Shown: piece by piece, positions 6,524 through 15,391 of the stretch
How the letters are laid out: each line of letters begins with the position of its first letter
Numbering within the stretch: the first letter of the stretch is position 1
DNA from: Yaniella flava
GTDB taxonomy: Bacteria; Actinomycetota; Actinomycetes; Actinomycetales; Micrococcaceae
Length of the DNA: 50,160 bases
Assembly (NCBI RefSeq): GCF_039529295.1
Contig: NZ_BAAAMN010000067.1
Coordinates: 1 to 50,160, forward strand
Direction: 5' to 3'
Made by a program: the position numbers and the translations under genes
The notes under the pieces: generated by a model
What the model was told of the DNA's origin: nothing
Database searches by the model: none
Seen by the model: only the letters and a program-made list of their open reading frames with translations

Positions 6524-9351
6524 TCGTGTTCCTTTGGTTCGTCTGCGATTTCTTCTATCAGGCCAAGCGTTCGGTCATAGCGCAGTGCTTTACCCGCCAG
6601 TACGCATCTGAGGTCCTCGTCAACCATGAGTTGCAACTGCCCCTTGAGCACGTACGAGTGATGCCATCCGGCGTCGGTATGTTCTTCCAGCTCGTCGAGT
6701 GCTTGGTCGAAGACTTCGGGATAACTGAACGAATGCGGCAGCCGTAACGAACAGGATGCCAAAGTGTATGCCTGACGCTCATCGATGTTCGATTCGGCAG
6801 TGAGCACAGTGTCAGATTCGTCAAGCCAGGGCAGGATGCGGTAGCCGCCTGACGCGTGCTGGGTGACGATGACTTCTAGGGTGGGGTCAGTATCACGTAC
6901 TTGGGCGAATCCTTGGGCCTCCGAGACTTCGTTTTGGCCCACGTCCCGGGTCTGGTCCTTCCATAAGCCACGCATGGTCGGCGAGCTTCGGGGCGGCGGA
7001 AACATGAAGGATTTTGCTCTGTTGGCTGCGTCGAGCTGCTGCGCCTCGAGTTCGGCTTGTGCCTCATTCAGCGTCTGGTTCCACGCGGCCGGGATGGGTG
7101 CTTTGTCACCGTAGACAGCATGCACCAGCTGCGGGATATCCTGCGGAATCTCCATGCCATCGCCGACCATTCGCTGGCGCAGCATGGCCCATGTTTTCAA
7201 GAGGATCGCTCGGGCGTAGATGAGCTCCTGCGCATACCCAAACTCGGGCGGTGTCGTGTCTGACCCGGGGTCTTCGATGCCACGAATCCACAGCTGTGGT
7301 TGCTCGGCCCAGGCGGGGCGGTCGGAGGCTGGTCGTTGGTGTCGGTGGACGCGACCGAGCCGTTGCAGTACCAAATCCATCGGCGCAATATCGGTGATGA
7401 TCGCGTCGAAATCGAGGTCAAGCGACTGTTCGATGACCTGCGTGGCGACGACGATCCGTCGGTGTGGTCGCACGACATCTTCACTCGGTGGTCCCAGTTC
7501 GGCGACGAGTTCACGTTCGAGGTCCACTCGATCAATGGCAATGAACCGGGAGTGCAACAGCCTACTGTCGTCACCTACGATGTCTTGGGCCAACGCGTAG
7601 GCTTCTTGTGCCCGTCCGACCGTATTACATAGCACTAGTAGCGCCCCGCCCTCGTCGCGCACCCGGTGCATAATCTCCGCCAACGATTCCAGATCGTCGT
7701 CCAGCAGATTCATGGATGCGTGATACTGGGTCGGCGGGGCTTCGGTGGTGATGGTGCGAACACCGTGGCGATCGGCGGCGGTGATCACCGGGTAATTCGT
7801 CCCGCTGGCGTCGATCTCGTCGGCGGAAACGTTCGCGCGTTGCAGGCCGCTGGCGTAGGCCGCGATGAGTCGGGCCTTCGTTGTATGGGGGAGCGTTGCC
7901 GAGAGCAGCACAATCGGTACGCCGTAGGCGCCCAGCCATTCCAACGCGCGCGCCAAATAGGCGTTCATATAGGTGTCGTAGGCGTGCACTTCGTCGATGA
8001 CGACGACCTTGCCAGCTAGTCCGAGGTGTCGCAGCATCGCGTGTTTGGCTTGTAGTGCTAGGAAGAGGACCTGGTCCACCGTTCCGACGACGATATTGGC
8101 TAGCATGCCCAGTTTTCTGCCGGATAGCCACTGGTGTGCGACGACTTCCCCGGCCTTCGTGGCGTCGTCTTCATCAATGTTCTGAATGCCCGATGCTGCA
8201 CGCCGCAGTTGCTGCATCTCTTCGTTGAGGCCCTGTTTAGAGTGCCCCAAAAATAGCGATGTCACCTGGCCGCTGTCGGTGGTGACGATGGAGTCGGCCC
8301 AACCCTTGACGCGACTCAGCAGTGCGTCCGATGTTGCCATCGTTGGTGCTGCGAACATGACCCCGCCCCGTCCGGTCTGACTGGCCATGACTTCGGCCGC
8401 AGCCAGTGCGGCCTCGGTTTTGCCAGCACCCATCGGCGCTTCGAGGCAGATGAGCCCTGGGCCGTTGAGTTCATGTGCCGTGCGGAGGGTTTCTGCCTGA
8501 GCAGGTCGGGCAGTGCGACCCGTTGGCCAGTGAAACCGTTTAGCGAAGACTTCGTGTGCACTGTCAGGCAGATCGGGCCATTCTAGCGGCATGGTTAACG
8601 CCAGTTGCCTCAGGGCATGTTCCGCCCGGTGCCGTGACGATTCAGCATCGGCCACCGACAAGGGAAAATAGTCCTGATTCGAAGCCAACCAATCGGCCAT
8701 AATGACCAGCCCGGTCAGCACCATCTGATCGGTGCGCGAGATCCGTTGCCGAAGCACTCGGGGTAACACCTCGTAGCTGGCGGAGTATTCGATGAGTCGT
8801 TCCATGAGCTCATCCTGTACTGTGCGCCACACCGGATCCATCTGCTGAAATTCTGCTTTGCACGCGCGATCGAACCCAGGGCCACTGGGCAGACCGTGGT
8901 GTGCGCCGGCGATCGCAGCCAAATGGTTGGTGTACCGACGAGAAACATTATCGAGATGCTCGGCCAACCACCGTTGAATGATGATTTCGCTTCCCGTCGA
9001 GTGTGGGTACCAGTCATGTGTTGTGGTGTCACGTAGTGGCAAACCCGCATCAAGTACTCGGTGGATGTGCCGTTCTAGACCGATGCGTTGGCGCAACTGC
9101 CCCTGAAACATCGGTGTGCACTTTCCGACATCGTGTACACCGGTCAGCCAGCTCGCGAATGGTACGCCGTCCCCCTGCAAATTGAGATTGTGTTCGAGAC
9201 GCTTTCGCAGGCCCGGAGCCAACCAGTCTGTCCATAAGACCTCGCCCACGGCGGCGGAGTCCATCATGTGTCGTGGCAAATTGAGCCATGACTCCTCTTC
9301 ACCCGTCTTTGCCCAGAGTGACTTAGCCTCGAACGACCAGTCCATCGTCAT
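6520..9351 (-). CDS. cas3: CRISPR-associated nuclease-helicase Cas3 (type I-E)
   Basis: Cas3 nicks and degrades target DNA after Cascade binding. The 943-residue protein has an N-terminal HD nuclease domain with H28, the HD pair at 73-74 followed by VGK, and a HH pair at 151-152. The SF2 helicase follows, with Walker A APMGAGKT (305-312), DEVH at 453-456, SATLP at 484-488 and a QRLGRVHRH motif VI. A C-terminal domain completes it. All catalytic motifs are intact. It is the first gene of the cas operon, with only a weak ribosome binding site. The upstream 185 bp end at an IS element. Confidence 0.97.
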   Translation of the reverse strand: MTMDWSFEAKSLWAKTGEEESWLNLPRHMMDSAAVGEVLWTDWLAPGLRKRLEHNLNLQGDGVPFASWLTGVHDVGKCTPMFQGQLRQRIGLERHIHRVLDAGLPLRDTTTHDWYPHSTGSEIIIQRWLAEHLDNVSRRYTNHLAAIAGAHHGLPSGPGFDRACKAEFQQMDPVWRTVQDELMERLIEYSASYEVLPRVLRQRISRTDQMVLTGLVIMADWLASNQDYFPLSVADAESSRHRAEHALRQLALTMPLEWPDLPDSAHEVFAKRFHWPTGRTARPAQAETLRTAHELNGPGLICLEAPMGAGKTEAALAAAEVMASQTGRGGVMFAAPTMATSDALLSRVKGWADSIVTTDSGQVTSLFLGHSKQGLNEEMQQLRRAASGIQNIDEDDATKAGEVVAHQWLSGRKLGMLANIVVGTVDQVLFLALQAKHAMLRHLGLAGKVVVIDEVHAYDTYMNAYLARALEWLGAYGVPIVLLSATLPHTTKARLIAAYASGLQRANVSADEIDASGTNYPVITAADRHGVRTITTEAPPTQYHASMNLLDDDLESLAEIMHRVRDEGGALLVLCNTVGRAQEAYALAQDIVGDDSRLLHSRFIAIDRVDLERELVAELGPPSEDVVRPHRRIVVATQVIEQSLDLDFDAIITDIAPMDLVLQRLGRVHRHQRPASDRPAWAEQPQLWIRGIEDPGSDTTPPEFGYAQELIYARAILLKTWAMLRQRMVGDGMEIPQDIPQLVHAVYGDKAPIPAAWNQTLNEAQAELEAQQLDAANRAKSFMFPPPRSSPTMRGLWKDQTRDVGQNEVSEAQGFAQVRDTDPTLEVIVTQHASGGYRILPWLDESDTVLTAESNIDERQAYTLASCSLRLPHSFSYPEVFDQALDELEEHTDAGWHHSYVLKGQLQLMVDEDLRCVLAGKALRYDRTLGLIEEIADEPKEHD

Positions 9352-9413
9352 AGATTCTTGATATCCTTACCCTGCGACTCGACATTGAGAATACCTGACA
9401 CATAACCGAATAG

Positions 9414-9460
9414 GACCAATGTTAAATGACAAGATCGAACCTTGCGATAGTTCATTGGTC
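9414..9460. repeat. Inverted repeat upstream of cas3
   Basis: GACCAATG at 9414-9421 and its exact reverse complement CATTGGTC at 9453-9460 are separated by 31 bp in the AT-richer leader of cas3. Start-to-start distance is 39 bp, close to four helical turns. This could be a two-site operator for a regulator of the cas operon. I could not define a good promoter near it, so the role is inference. Confidence 0.5.
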
Positions 9461-9532
9461 GAAACAGCCGGTCTCTTCTGAGAGAGCTCGTGGGCCAGGT
9501 ATGAACCGTGACCTGCGTATTCGTCTACTGTG

Positions 9533-9537
9533 CTAAG
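9533..9537. repeat. Target site duplication (left), CTAAG
   Basis: CTAAG directly precedes the left inverted repeat of the IS element and is repeated directly after the right one at 11251-11255. A 4-5 bp duplication is expected for the IS1380 family. Confidence 0.85.
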
Positions 9538-9552
9538 CCTTGATCCACCGAT
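9538..9552. repeat. IS left terminal inverted repeat
   Basis: CCTTGATCCACCGAT, an exact reverse complement of 11236-11250. It lies on the transposase 3' side, about 150 bp past the stop codon. Confidence 0.9.
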
Positions 9553-9705
9553 CTGCTTGAGGGCGCGGGGCTCGGCTGGATTCGAGTGCGATCGCGATGA
9601 GTGGGCAGGAAGTAGTGTCCCGGTCTCTCACCGGTCTCTTCCACAAATGTTTCCCAAGGTCTCCTCCAGACCCTGCGGCGTCGTGCTCGAACAAGAGCGA
9701 ATCTG

Positions 9706-11178
9706 TCAGGACAATACTGTCCTTGGTGGACTCAGCGCTGCTTGCCAGAGTCGTGAGAATTCCTGCGCCCACGGCCACGCCCTGGGTAGGTGCAGAATTA
9801 GCTTCCTGGCCCGGTGAGCGATCCGCGCCGGGACACCGATGATCCGGGTCCGCAATGTTTGGGCGCGCACTTTGCTCATCCGCCCACCAAGGAGTCCGGC
9901 AGCAGCCCGCAACAGGTTGTGAGTGATCGCTGCGATCGCGACCCAGGCGGCATTGGCGTCGAACACCCCGGAGGGCATATGCGCCAGAGCACCATTCTTC
10001 AGCTCCGCATTGATCTGCTCGATGATCGCGTGTCTGCGATGGATTTGATCAGCGATGACGGTGTCGAAACGGTCCCGGTCGACGGTGGTGAAAAACGCGT
10101 GATGCCGGAACAGATCGAACAATGGGTCCTGCCCGGCAGTCCGTTTGGCCTCATTGAGCTCCGGGATGCGGCGGACCACCAAACGCCCCGTAGCCTGCAG
10201 CGCATTCTTCTTCGAGGTGAACGCGGTGAACGGGACCTCAGCGACTTCAGCCTTGCTGATCCAGGCCCCGGAGTCCTCGTCATAGATCGCTTCGGGGTAT
10301 TCGATGCCCGTCCATGCGTCGTCGCTGATCGCTGCGATCGCTGCCTTGATCCTTGTGTCCATGCGCACCGTGATCGACACATCAGCCCCGGCGTCCCGAG
10401 CGGCCTTGGCCACGGATGAGGAATAGTATGCCGAATCAGCACGCACCAGCACCGGGGCACCGGAGCCGATTCGGGCCGTCGTTGCCACGGCATCGGAGAC
10501 GAACTTGTCAGCACCCCGCGCTGACGACGTTGAGCCTTTGCGCAGGCGCTGGCCGACGATGATCTGGCCGGAGTCGCCAGTCGACGCGGTTGCGAACAGT
10601 GCGTTGAGTCCGCGGCTGCCTTGGTAGCCGAACCCGGCTCCCTGCTTCGACGCGGAGTGGACATCGATGACAGTGTCGTCGATGTCGACGAAAATCATCG
10701 CCGATTGTCTGGTGTCTTCGCTGGTTGGCAGCAGTGGTGTGTGCGCGTTGAGGTTGGTCAGGAAGCGCGAAGAGATCGCATCGAGTTGCCTGACGTGGCC
10801 GAAGGCGAACGAGCGGAGGAACGACCCCAGCGTCGAAGGGGCGTAGACGCGGTCGAAGAGGTGTTTCATGCCGCCGTGGCGGAGGATGTTCATGTCATCG
10901 ATCGAGTCGGCCCCGGCGGCCATTCCCGCGACCAGGGTGGCCAGTTTCGGTGCCGGGTTCGCTCCCTTGTCAGCGCCGGTAGTGGTCACGGTCAGACGGT
11001 CGTCGGCGAGTTCGGGCAGGCCAGCCTTTTGGGCCAGGCCCATGATCGGGACCAGCCCGGTGGTCGCGGTGAGATTCCCATCGTCGAAGGAATGAGACAC
11101 CGACGTGGGTGTGTGGTTGAATAGCACCTGAGAGGTGCCCCTTTCTTGACCGGGAATGTTGACTTCGAACATCACCAT
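9706..11178 (-). CDS. IS1380-family transposase
   Basis: This 490-residue DDE transposase would cut and rejoin the ends of the surrounding element. The family's catalytic core is visible: a first Asp in FVDIDDTVIDVHSASKQGAG, then the GYQGSRGLNALFA block, a second Asp in VRADSAYYS, and a C-terminal Glu in IEQINAELKNG. The short N-terminus before PTSVSHSFDD is typical. ATG GTG ATG at the 5' end leaves a two-codon doubt about the start. The reading frame is unbroken and full length. Confidence 0.93.
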   Translation of the reverse strand: MVMFEVNIPGQERGTSQVLFNHTPTSVSHSFDDGNLTATTGLVPIMGLAQKAGLPELADDRLTVTTTGADKGANPAPKLATLVAGMAAGADSIDDMNILRHGGMKHLFDRVYAPSTLGSFLRSFAFGHVRQLDAISSRFLTNLNAHTPLLPTSEDTRQSAMIFVDIDDTVIDVHSASKQGAGFGYQGSRGLNALFATASTGDSGQIIVGQRLRKGSTSSARGADKFVSDAVATTARIGSGAPVLVRADSAYYSSSVAKAARDAGADVSITVRMDTRIKAAIAAISDDAWTGIEYPEAIYDEDSGAWISKAEVAEVPFTAFTSKKNALQATGRLVVRRIPELNEAKRTAGQDPLFDLFRHHAFFTTVDRDRFDTVIADQIHRRHAIIEQINAELKNGALAHMPSGVFDANAAWVAIAAITHNLLRAAAGLLGGRMSKVRAQTLRTRIIGVPARIAHRARKLILHLPRAWPWAQEFSRLWQAALSPPRTVLS

Positions 11179-11235
11179 TTTCCCAGTTCAGGAGGGGCAT
11201 TTCCATTTCACGCGTGGCTTGATCTGGCTGCTGGC

Positions 11236-11250
11236 ATCGGTGGATCAAGG
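11236..11250. repeat. IS right terminal inverted repeat
   Basis: ATCGGTGGATCAAGG, an exact reverse complement of the left end. It lies upstream of the transposase start and is followed by the CTAAG duplication. Confidence 0.9.
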
Positions 11251-11255
11251 CTAAG
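11251..11255. repeat. Target site duplication (right), CTAAG
   Basis: A copy of the CTAAG at 9533-9537, directly adjoining the right inverted repeat. Confidence 0.85.
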
Positions 11256-11279
11256 GGGCGGCGTGAAAGTCACGACAAA

Positions 11280-11295
11280 ATGCATTGCTATGCAT
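11280..11295 (-). terminator. Weak hairpin after the CynX-type MFS gene
   Basis: ATGCAT-TGCT-ATGCAT forms a 6-bp AT-rich stem. Read on the minus strand, it is followed by TTTTGTC. It lies 18 bp past the MFS stop codon and may be a weak intrinsic terminator. The IS inserted 25 bp beyond it. Confidence 0.4.
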
Positions 11296-11313
11296 AAGGA
11301 AAAGAGTCGACGC

Positions 11314-12486
11314 TCACGCCTGAATGAAGCGGCCCGAGCGCCATCCCACGATGGCCTGCAACGCCAAGACAACACCGAGACCGATGACGGGGATGACTGC
11401 ACCAGAAACCTCGAGGCCAAACCCGAAAGCGAGTGGCCCCATCGAAGAGATCGCCAAGCCAATCGTCGAGGTGACGGCGGAGACCGAGGCCGCATGCTCG
11501 GGCGATTTTGCGTACTGGACGACTTGGTCATACGAGACTCCCAAGCACAATCCTTGCGAGAGCCCCAGCAGGATGACGACCGGTAATGCACCATCTGATC
11601 CCATCGTCAAGAGTAAGGAAACCCCGGCGATGGCGACCACCGGTGATGCCGGCGCCAGAATATGTGCCCAACCGCGTCGCATGGCCGTCGGTGTCAATAA
11701 GGCAAAGGGCAAGGCCAAGATATTCAGTAATGACGCATAGCCACCGGCCGCACCGGCGGGAAGATCATCGATGATGAACAGGGTGGGCAGCCACGCGGAG
11801 GTGGTGTAAAAGGTCAGCGAAGTGATGCCCAGGTATGCTGCCAGTGCCCAGACGCGGAGATCTTTCAGCGTCGACTTTAACCCTGAATCGATACTGGGTG
11901 TCGGCACGAGGCTGGTGGGAGCGGTGGCTTTGCTATGACGGTTTGCTGAGCGGGTATAGGCGATCCATAAGACCAGGGCAATCACACCGCAGAGGGACCA
12001 CAGGGCGAGGGTCTGTCGCCAATCGGAGCCCGTCGTCGTCATCATGGGAACTGTGAGTCCGAGTGCCATCGCGGGCCCGAGGCTCAGCGCCATGGTGTAG
12101 ACGCCGGTCAGCGTGCCGCGTCGTTCGAGGCGTTCACCGGCGATCGCAGCGGGACCCAGCACCGTGCCCAGCGCGATGGCACACCCGAGCAGGACGGTCC
12201 CTGCAAATAGTGTTGGGGTGCCCGGGATCGAGCGGATGAGTGTGCCGGCAATAATGCCCACCAGTGCCAGAGCGATGACGCGGTGGATGCCGAACCGGGT
12301 GGCCAGCCGCGGTGCGAAGGGTGCGATGACGAGGGTCAGTGCCAGCGGGATCGTCGTCAATAGGGAGACGAAGGTTTCGCCACTGTTGGTGTCGGCCTGA
12401 ATGCTGGGTAGCAGTGGTCCCAGCGCGGTGGTGGGGATGCGCAGGTTCAGCGCGACAAACAGGATCGCGAGGATGGCGAGCAACAA
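11314..12486 (-). CDS. MFS transporter, CynX/NimT-like
   Basis: This 390-residue polytopic membrane protein has about 12 hydrophobic segments and the N-terminal pattern seen in CynX/NimT transporters (LNLRIPTTALGPLLPSI), which move cyanate, nitroimidazoles or other small anions. The substrate is unknown here. The frame has no ATG or GTG near its 5' end. It must start at a TTG (12484-12486, or the next codon), about 35 bp after the stop of the lipoprotein gene. It probably forms a two-gene operon with that gene. Confidence 0.8.
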   Translation of the reverse strand: MLLAILAILFVALNLRIPTTALGPLLPSIQADTNSGETFVSLLTTIPLALTLVIAPFAPRLATRFGIHRVIALALVGIIAGTLIRSIPGTPTLFAGTVLLGCAIALGTVLGPAAIAGERLERRGTLTGVYTMALSLGPAMALGLTVPMMTTTGSDWRQTLALWSLCGVIALVLWIAYTRSANRHSKATAPTSLVPTPSIDSGLKSTLKDLRVWALAAYLGITSLTFYTTSAWLPTLFIIDDLPAGAAGGYASLLNILALPFALLTPTAMRRGWAHILAPASPVVAIAGVSLLLTMGSDGALPVVILLGLSQGLCLGVSYDQVVQYAKSPEHAASVSAVTSTIGLAISSMGPLAFGFGLEVSGAVIPVIGLGVVLALQAIVGWRSGRFIQA

Positions 12487-12521
12487 CGACCCGTGCTTGG
12501 CGCCGGTGGTGTGCTGGGAAA

Positions 12522-13136
12522 TTACTCGGCGTCCCGGGCAAACACTTGTGACGTATCAAATGGGTCTACGCCCAGCACGTCATCGAGTTCGGTACCGTTG
12601 ACGGTGATGTTCACGTTTTCAGTGCCCGCGGTGGAGGCGGCGGTGCCGTAGAGCTGGGCTTGAATGCGGTAGGCCTCACATTCACCCCGGATCACCACGT
12701 CGCCGGTGAGCCCAACGTTGACTTCGTCGCCGTCGACTTCAATGTTGGAGAGTTCGAGTGTTTCGGACAGGGTCAGCGAGTTCGTGACGGCTGGATCACC
12801 GTGATAGTACTGCGAGTCATCCAGCAGAAATTCGATGGCGGCCGCGGTGTGTTCTTCCGGAGTTTCCGCCTCAATGGGCACGGTCGAAACGGAGACCAGC
12901 GTATCGGAGCATCCGAAGATGGCCCCGTCGACGCCGTTGGGAAAATGCGTGCCGGAGTGGGCGACCATATTGACAGCCAGCGGCTGGAAATCGTCATCTG
13001 GGTCAACCGTCGGCTGGGCTTGTTGGCCCGAAGATCCGTCGGTGTTGTCGGTGCCGGTGTTGTCTTGAAAGGTTCCACATCCCGCCAGCAGCAGGGCTGA
13101 AGCGGCACAGGCAGCGAGGGCGGGAAACGTTCTCAA
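12522..13136 (-). CDS. Lipoprotein with GerMN-like domain
   Basis: A short signal peptide ends in a lipobox, LLLAGC, followed by a Gly/Asp/Ser-rich linker and a single ~150-residue domain. That domain (EEHTAAAIEFLLDDSQYYHG to VNITVNG) resembles GerMN, seen in spore and cell-envelope lipoproteins. I placed the start at the TTG at 13134-13136 because an AGGAGA ribosome binding site lies 8 bp upstream. The longer upstream reading lacks such a site and would put 11 extra residues before the signal peptide. The protein is then 204 residues. Function is unknown. Confidence 0.75.
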   Translation of the reverse strand: MRTFPALAACAASALLLAGCGTFQDNTGTDNTDGSSGQQAQPTVDPDDDFQPLAVNMVAHSGTHFPNGVDGAIFGCSDTLVSVSTVPIEAETPEEHTAAAIEFLLDDSQYYHGDPAVTNSLTLSETLELSNIEVDGDEVNVGLTGDVVIRGECEAYRIQAQLYGTAASTAGTENVNITVNGTELDDVLGVDPFDTSQVFARDAE

Positions 13137-13224
13137 AGTTGGTTCTCCTACGGGCCGCGGTCGCGGCACGGCAAACAGTTGTGGTGTGATTCTAGCCGGT
13201 ATTGTTCGCTGAACTAGTTAAACA

Positions 13225-13254
13225 TTCTGCGCGTAGGCTCGGGTGGCATAGAAT
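13225..13254 (+). promoter_or_regulatory. Possible promoter of the mevalonate operon
   Basis: A good -10 box, TAGAAT (13249-13254), lies 18 bp after a weak -35, TTCTGC (13225-13230). Transcription would start near 13261, about 38 bp before the first ATG. It sits in the 162-bp gap shared with the divergent lipoprotein gene. The weak -35 suggests an activator or alternative sigma factor. Confidence 0.35.
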
Positions 13255-13298
13255 AAAAACTTCAGATTTGTTTTGACTTTGAGGTTTCCAGCATACCG

Positions 13299-14420
13299 AT
13301 GAGACACAGTGCACCACACGGGGAAGCGTCCGGGCCGTCGTCCCAGCGCATCGACACCGGATTTGACCAGCCGCGCCCGATGCGGGATCGGTTGGGCGAC
13401 CCATTTGTAGGTGGCGGCGTAGGCAAGGTCGCGGGCAGCCCGGTGGAAACCGGTTTGGGCTCGGCCCACGGCAAGGCGATTCTTTTGGGCGAGCACGCGG
13501 TGGTGTACGGCGCCCCGGCGATTGTGTTGCCGCTGCTGGATTTGCAGGCGACCGCTTCGATTCGGCGCTCTCGGCGTGGCTATATTACCTCTGACCTCTA
13601 TACGGGCCCGCTGGCATCGGCCCCGAGGCACATGGGACCGGTGCTCACCGCGTTACGAGTCTCTGCCGAACAGTTGGACGTGCGTGCGGATCGGGTCGAG
13701 CTCATCTTGCGTTCGACGATCCCTTTTGAGCGCGGTCTGGGGTCGTCTGCGGCCACATCTGCCGCGGTGGTCCGTGCGGTCGCGAATTTAGCGGGGGAGC
13801 GGTTAAGCGCGGCCCAGACTCACGACTTGGTGCAAGAGGCCGAACACGTGGCCCATGGCACCTCATCGGGTCTGGATGCTCACGCGGTGCAATCGATGAC
13901 GCCGCTGCGCTTCCAACAGGGCAAACCCACCACGGTCAAGGTGGCCGACAAGTGTACGTTCGTCATCGCCGACACCGGTACCTCGGGTTCGACCGCGGCC
14001 GCCGTCGATGGTGTCTCGATGCTGCGCGATGTGCAATCTCGTGTCGTGGATCGAGTGGTCGAAGATCTGGCGAACCTCACCGACGATGTCGTCTATTCAC
14101 TGGGGCTGGGCGATCCACTACGCGTTGGCCAGTCCATGCACGAGGCTCACTCGCTGCTGGCCTATCTCGGGGTGTCATCGCCGGCGCTCGATGCCGTGGT
14201 TGCTGCCGCACTAGAAGCGGGCGCCTACGGTGCCAAACTCACTGGTTCCGGCCTCGGCGGTTGCGTGCTGGCCGTCGTACCCGACCAAGAACAAGCCGGT
14301 GATGTTGCCGCCGCGATGACCGCGGTGGGCGCTACCCGTACCTGGACCACCACGTTGACGCCCAACGACTTTGACCTCATGACGGCCCCCACCGCACGGG
14401 TGCCCAAGGGGGAGTTCTAG
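13299..14420 (+). CDS. mvk: Mevalonate kinase
   Basis: Phosphorylates mevalonate with ATP, the first ATP-dependent step of the mevalonate pathway. GHMP kinase motifs are clear: GSAHGKAILLGEHAVVYG near residue 55, the ATP loop PFERGLGSSAATSAAVVRA near 145, and the C-terminal KLTGSGLGGC. The first ~48 residues have no family counterpart and no candidate start has a strong ribosome binding site. ATG at 13299, ATG at 13380 and GTG at 13443 are all possible, and 13443 would give the usual ~325 residues. It is the first gene of a six-gene operon and its stop overlaps the next start (TAGTG). Confidence 0.93.
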   Translation: MRHSAPHGEASGPSSQRIDTGFDQPRPMRDRLGDPFVGGGVGKVAGSPVETGLGSAHGKAILLGEHAVVYGAPAIVLPLLDLQATASIRRSRRGYITSDLYTGPLASAPRHMGPVLTALRVSAEQLDVRADRVELILRSTIPFERGLGSSAATSAAVVRAVANLAGERLSAAQTHDLVQEAEHVAHGTSSGLDAHAVQSMTPLRFQQGKPTTVKVADKCTFVIADTGTSGSTAAAVDGVSMLRDVQSRVVDRVVEDLANLTDDVVYSLGLGDPLRVGQSMHEAHSLLAYLGVSSPALDAVVAAALEAGAYGAKLTGSGLGGCVLAVVPDQEQAGDVAAAMTAVGATRTWTTTLTPNDFDLMTAPTARVPKGEF

Positions 14421-15391
14421 TGGCCGCTGTTGCTCGGGCACACCCGAATATTGCCCTGGTGAAGTACTGGGGCAAAGCCGATGACGAACTGATCATTCCG
14501 GTGGCCGGTTCGATGTCGATGACCCTGGATCAGTTTGCGACCACCACCAGCGTCGCACTGACCACCGACGCCGATACCTTTAAACTCAACGGCACGCTCG
14601 CCGATGCCAAAGCCACCGGGCGTACTACCGTCTTCCTGGATCTGGTGCGCGGTCTGGCCGCCGAGGCGGGACTCGATACCGCCGACGCATACGCCAACGT
14701 GGTGTCGACCAATGAGGGCCCAACGGCCGCCGGTATGGCATCATCGGCTTCTGGTTTCGCCGCCCTGGCCACCGCTGCGGCCGCAGCCTACGGGCTCGAA
14801 CTCTCCACCAAAGATCTCTCCCGATTAGCACGCCGCGGTTCGGGGTCGGCCTCGCGCTCGCTGATCGACCGTTTCGCCGTGTGGCACGCGGGCACCTCGG
14901 ACGCCACCAGCTATGCCGAGACCATCTCGGCCCCGGATATGGCGATGGTGTCGGTGACCGTCAACGCCACGGCCAAAAAAGTCTCCTCGCGCGACGGCAT
15001 GGTCGCCACTCGGGATACCAGCCCGTATTATCAGGCCTGGATTGACACCACCGAGGCCACACTTGACGAGATGATCGCCGCTTGTGCTGCCGAAGACTTC
15101 ACGCGCATCGGGGAGCTGACCGAAACCCACGCCCACCGCATGCACGCCGTCATCAATGCCACCAACCCGCCCATCCGCTACTTGGCGCCGGTCTCATGGC
15201 AAGTTTTCGACGAAGTCGCAGCCATGCGCGACGACGGGCTCGAAGCCTATGCGACCGCGGACGCCGGACCCAACGTGGTGATCATCTGCCGACCCGATGA
15301 CGCCGCCGCGGTGGCCGCACGGGTTGCACCCTTCGGCGAGATCACAACATTCGCCCCCGGAGTCGGCGCCCACCTGGTGGACAGCGCATGA
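14420..15391 (+). CDS. mvaD: Diphosphomevalonate decarboxylase
   Basis: Converts mevalonate 5-diphosphate to isopentenyl diphosphate with loss of CO2. The N-terminal HPNIALVKYWGK is diagnostic, followed by the ATP-binding AAGMASSASGFAALATA and the SGSASRSL region. Length, 323 residues, is typical. It starts at a GTG sharing a base with the mevalonate kinase stop. An AAGGGGGAG ribosome binding site lies about 5 bp upstream. The 3' end overlaps phosphomevalonate kinase (ATGA), so expression should be coupled. Confidence 0.96.
   Translation: MAAVARAHPNIALVKYWGKADDELIIPVAGSMSMTLDQFATTTSVALTTDADTFKLNGTLADAKATGRTTVFLDLVRGLAAEAGLDTADAYANVVSTNEGPTAAGMASSASGFAALATAAAAAYGLELSTKDLSRLARRGSGSASRSLIDRFAVWHAGTSDATSYAETISAPDMAMVSVTVNATAKKVSSRDGMVATRDTSPYYQAWIDTTEATLDEMIAACAAEDFTRIGELTETHAHRMHAVINATNPPIRYLAPVSWQVFDEVAAMRDDGLEAYATADAGPNVVIICRPDDAAAVAARVAPFGEITTFAPGVGAHLVDSA

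Larger units (their letters stand above)
9538..11250 (-). mobile_element. Intact IS1380-family insertion sequence
   Basis: The element is 1713 bp, bounded by perfect 15-bp inverted repeats, CCTTGATCCACCGAT at 9538-9552 and its reverse complement at 11236-11250. A CTAAG duplication flanks it at 9533-9537 and 11251-11255. It encodes one full-length transposase on the minus strand. Length and a single DDE transposase fit IS1380. Identical repeats, a matching target duplication and an open reading frame point to a recent and probably still mobile insertion. It landed between the end of the MFS gene and the cas3 upstream region and breaks no gene I can recognise. Confidence 0.93.

Noticed and set aside
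9706..11178. The IS as a cas-associated transposon (CAST-like)
   Set aside because: It is a single-gene IS1380-type element with its own ends and target duplication. There are no tns genes, and Cas3 and Cas1 are intact, so this is ordinary insertion next to a defence locus.
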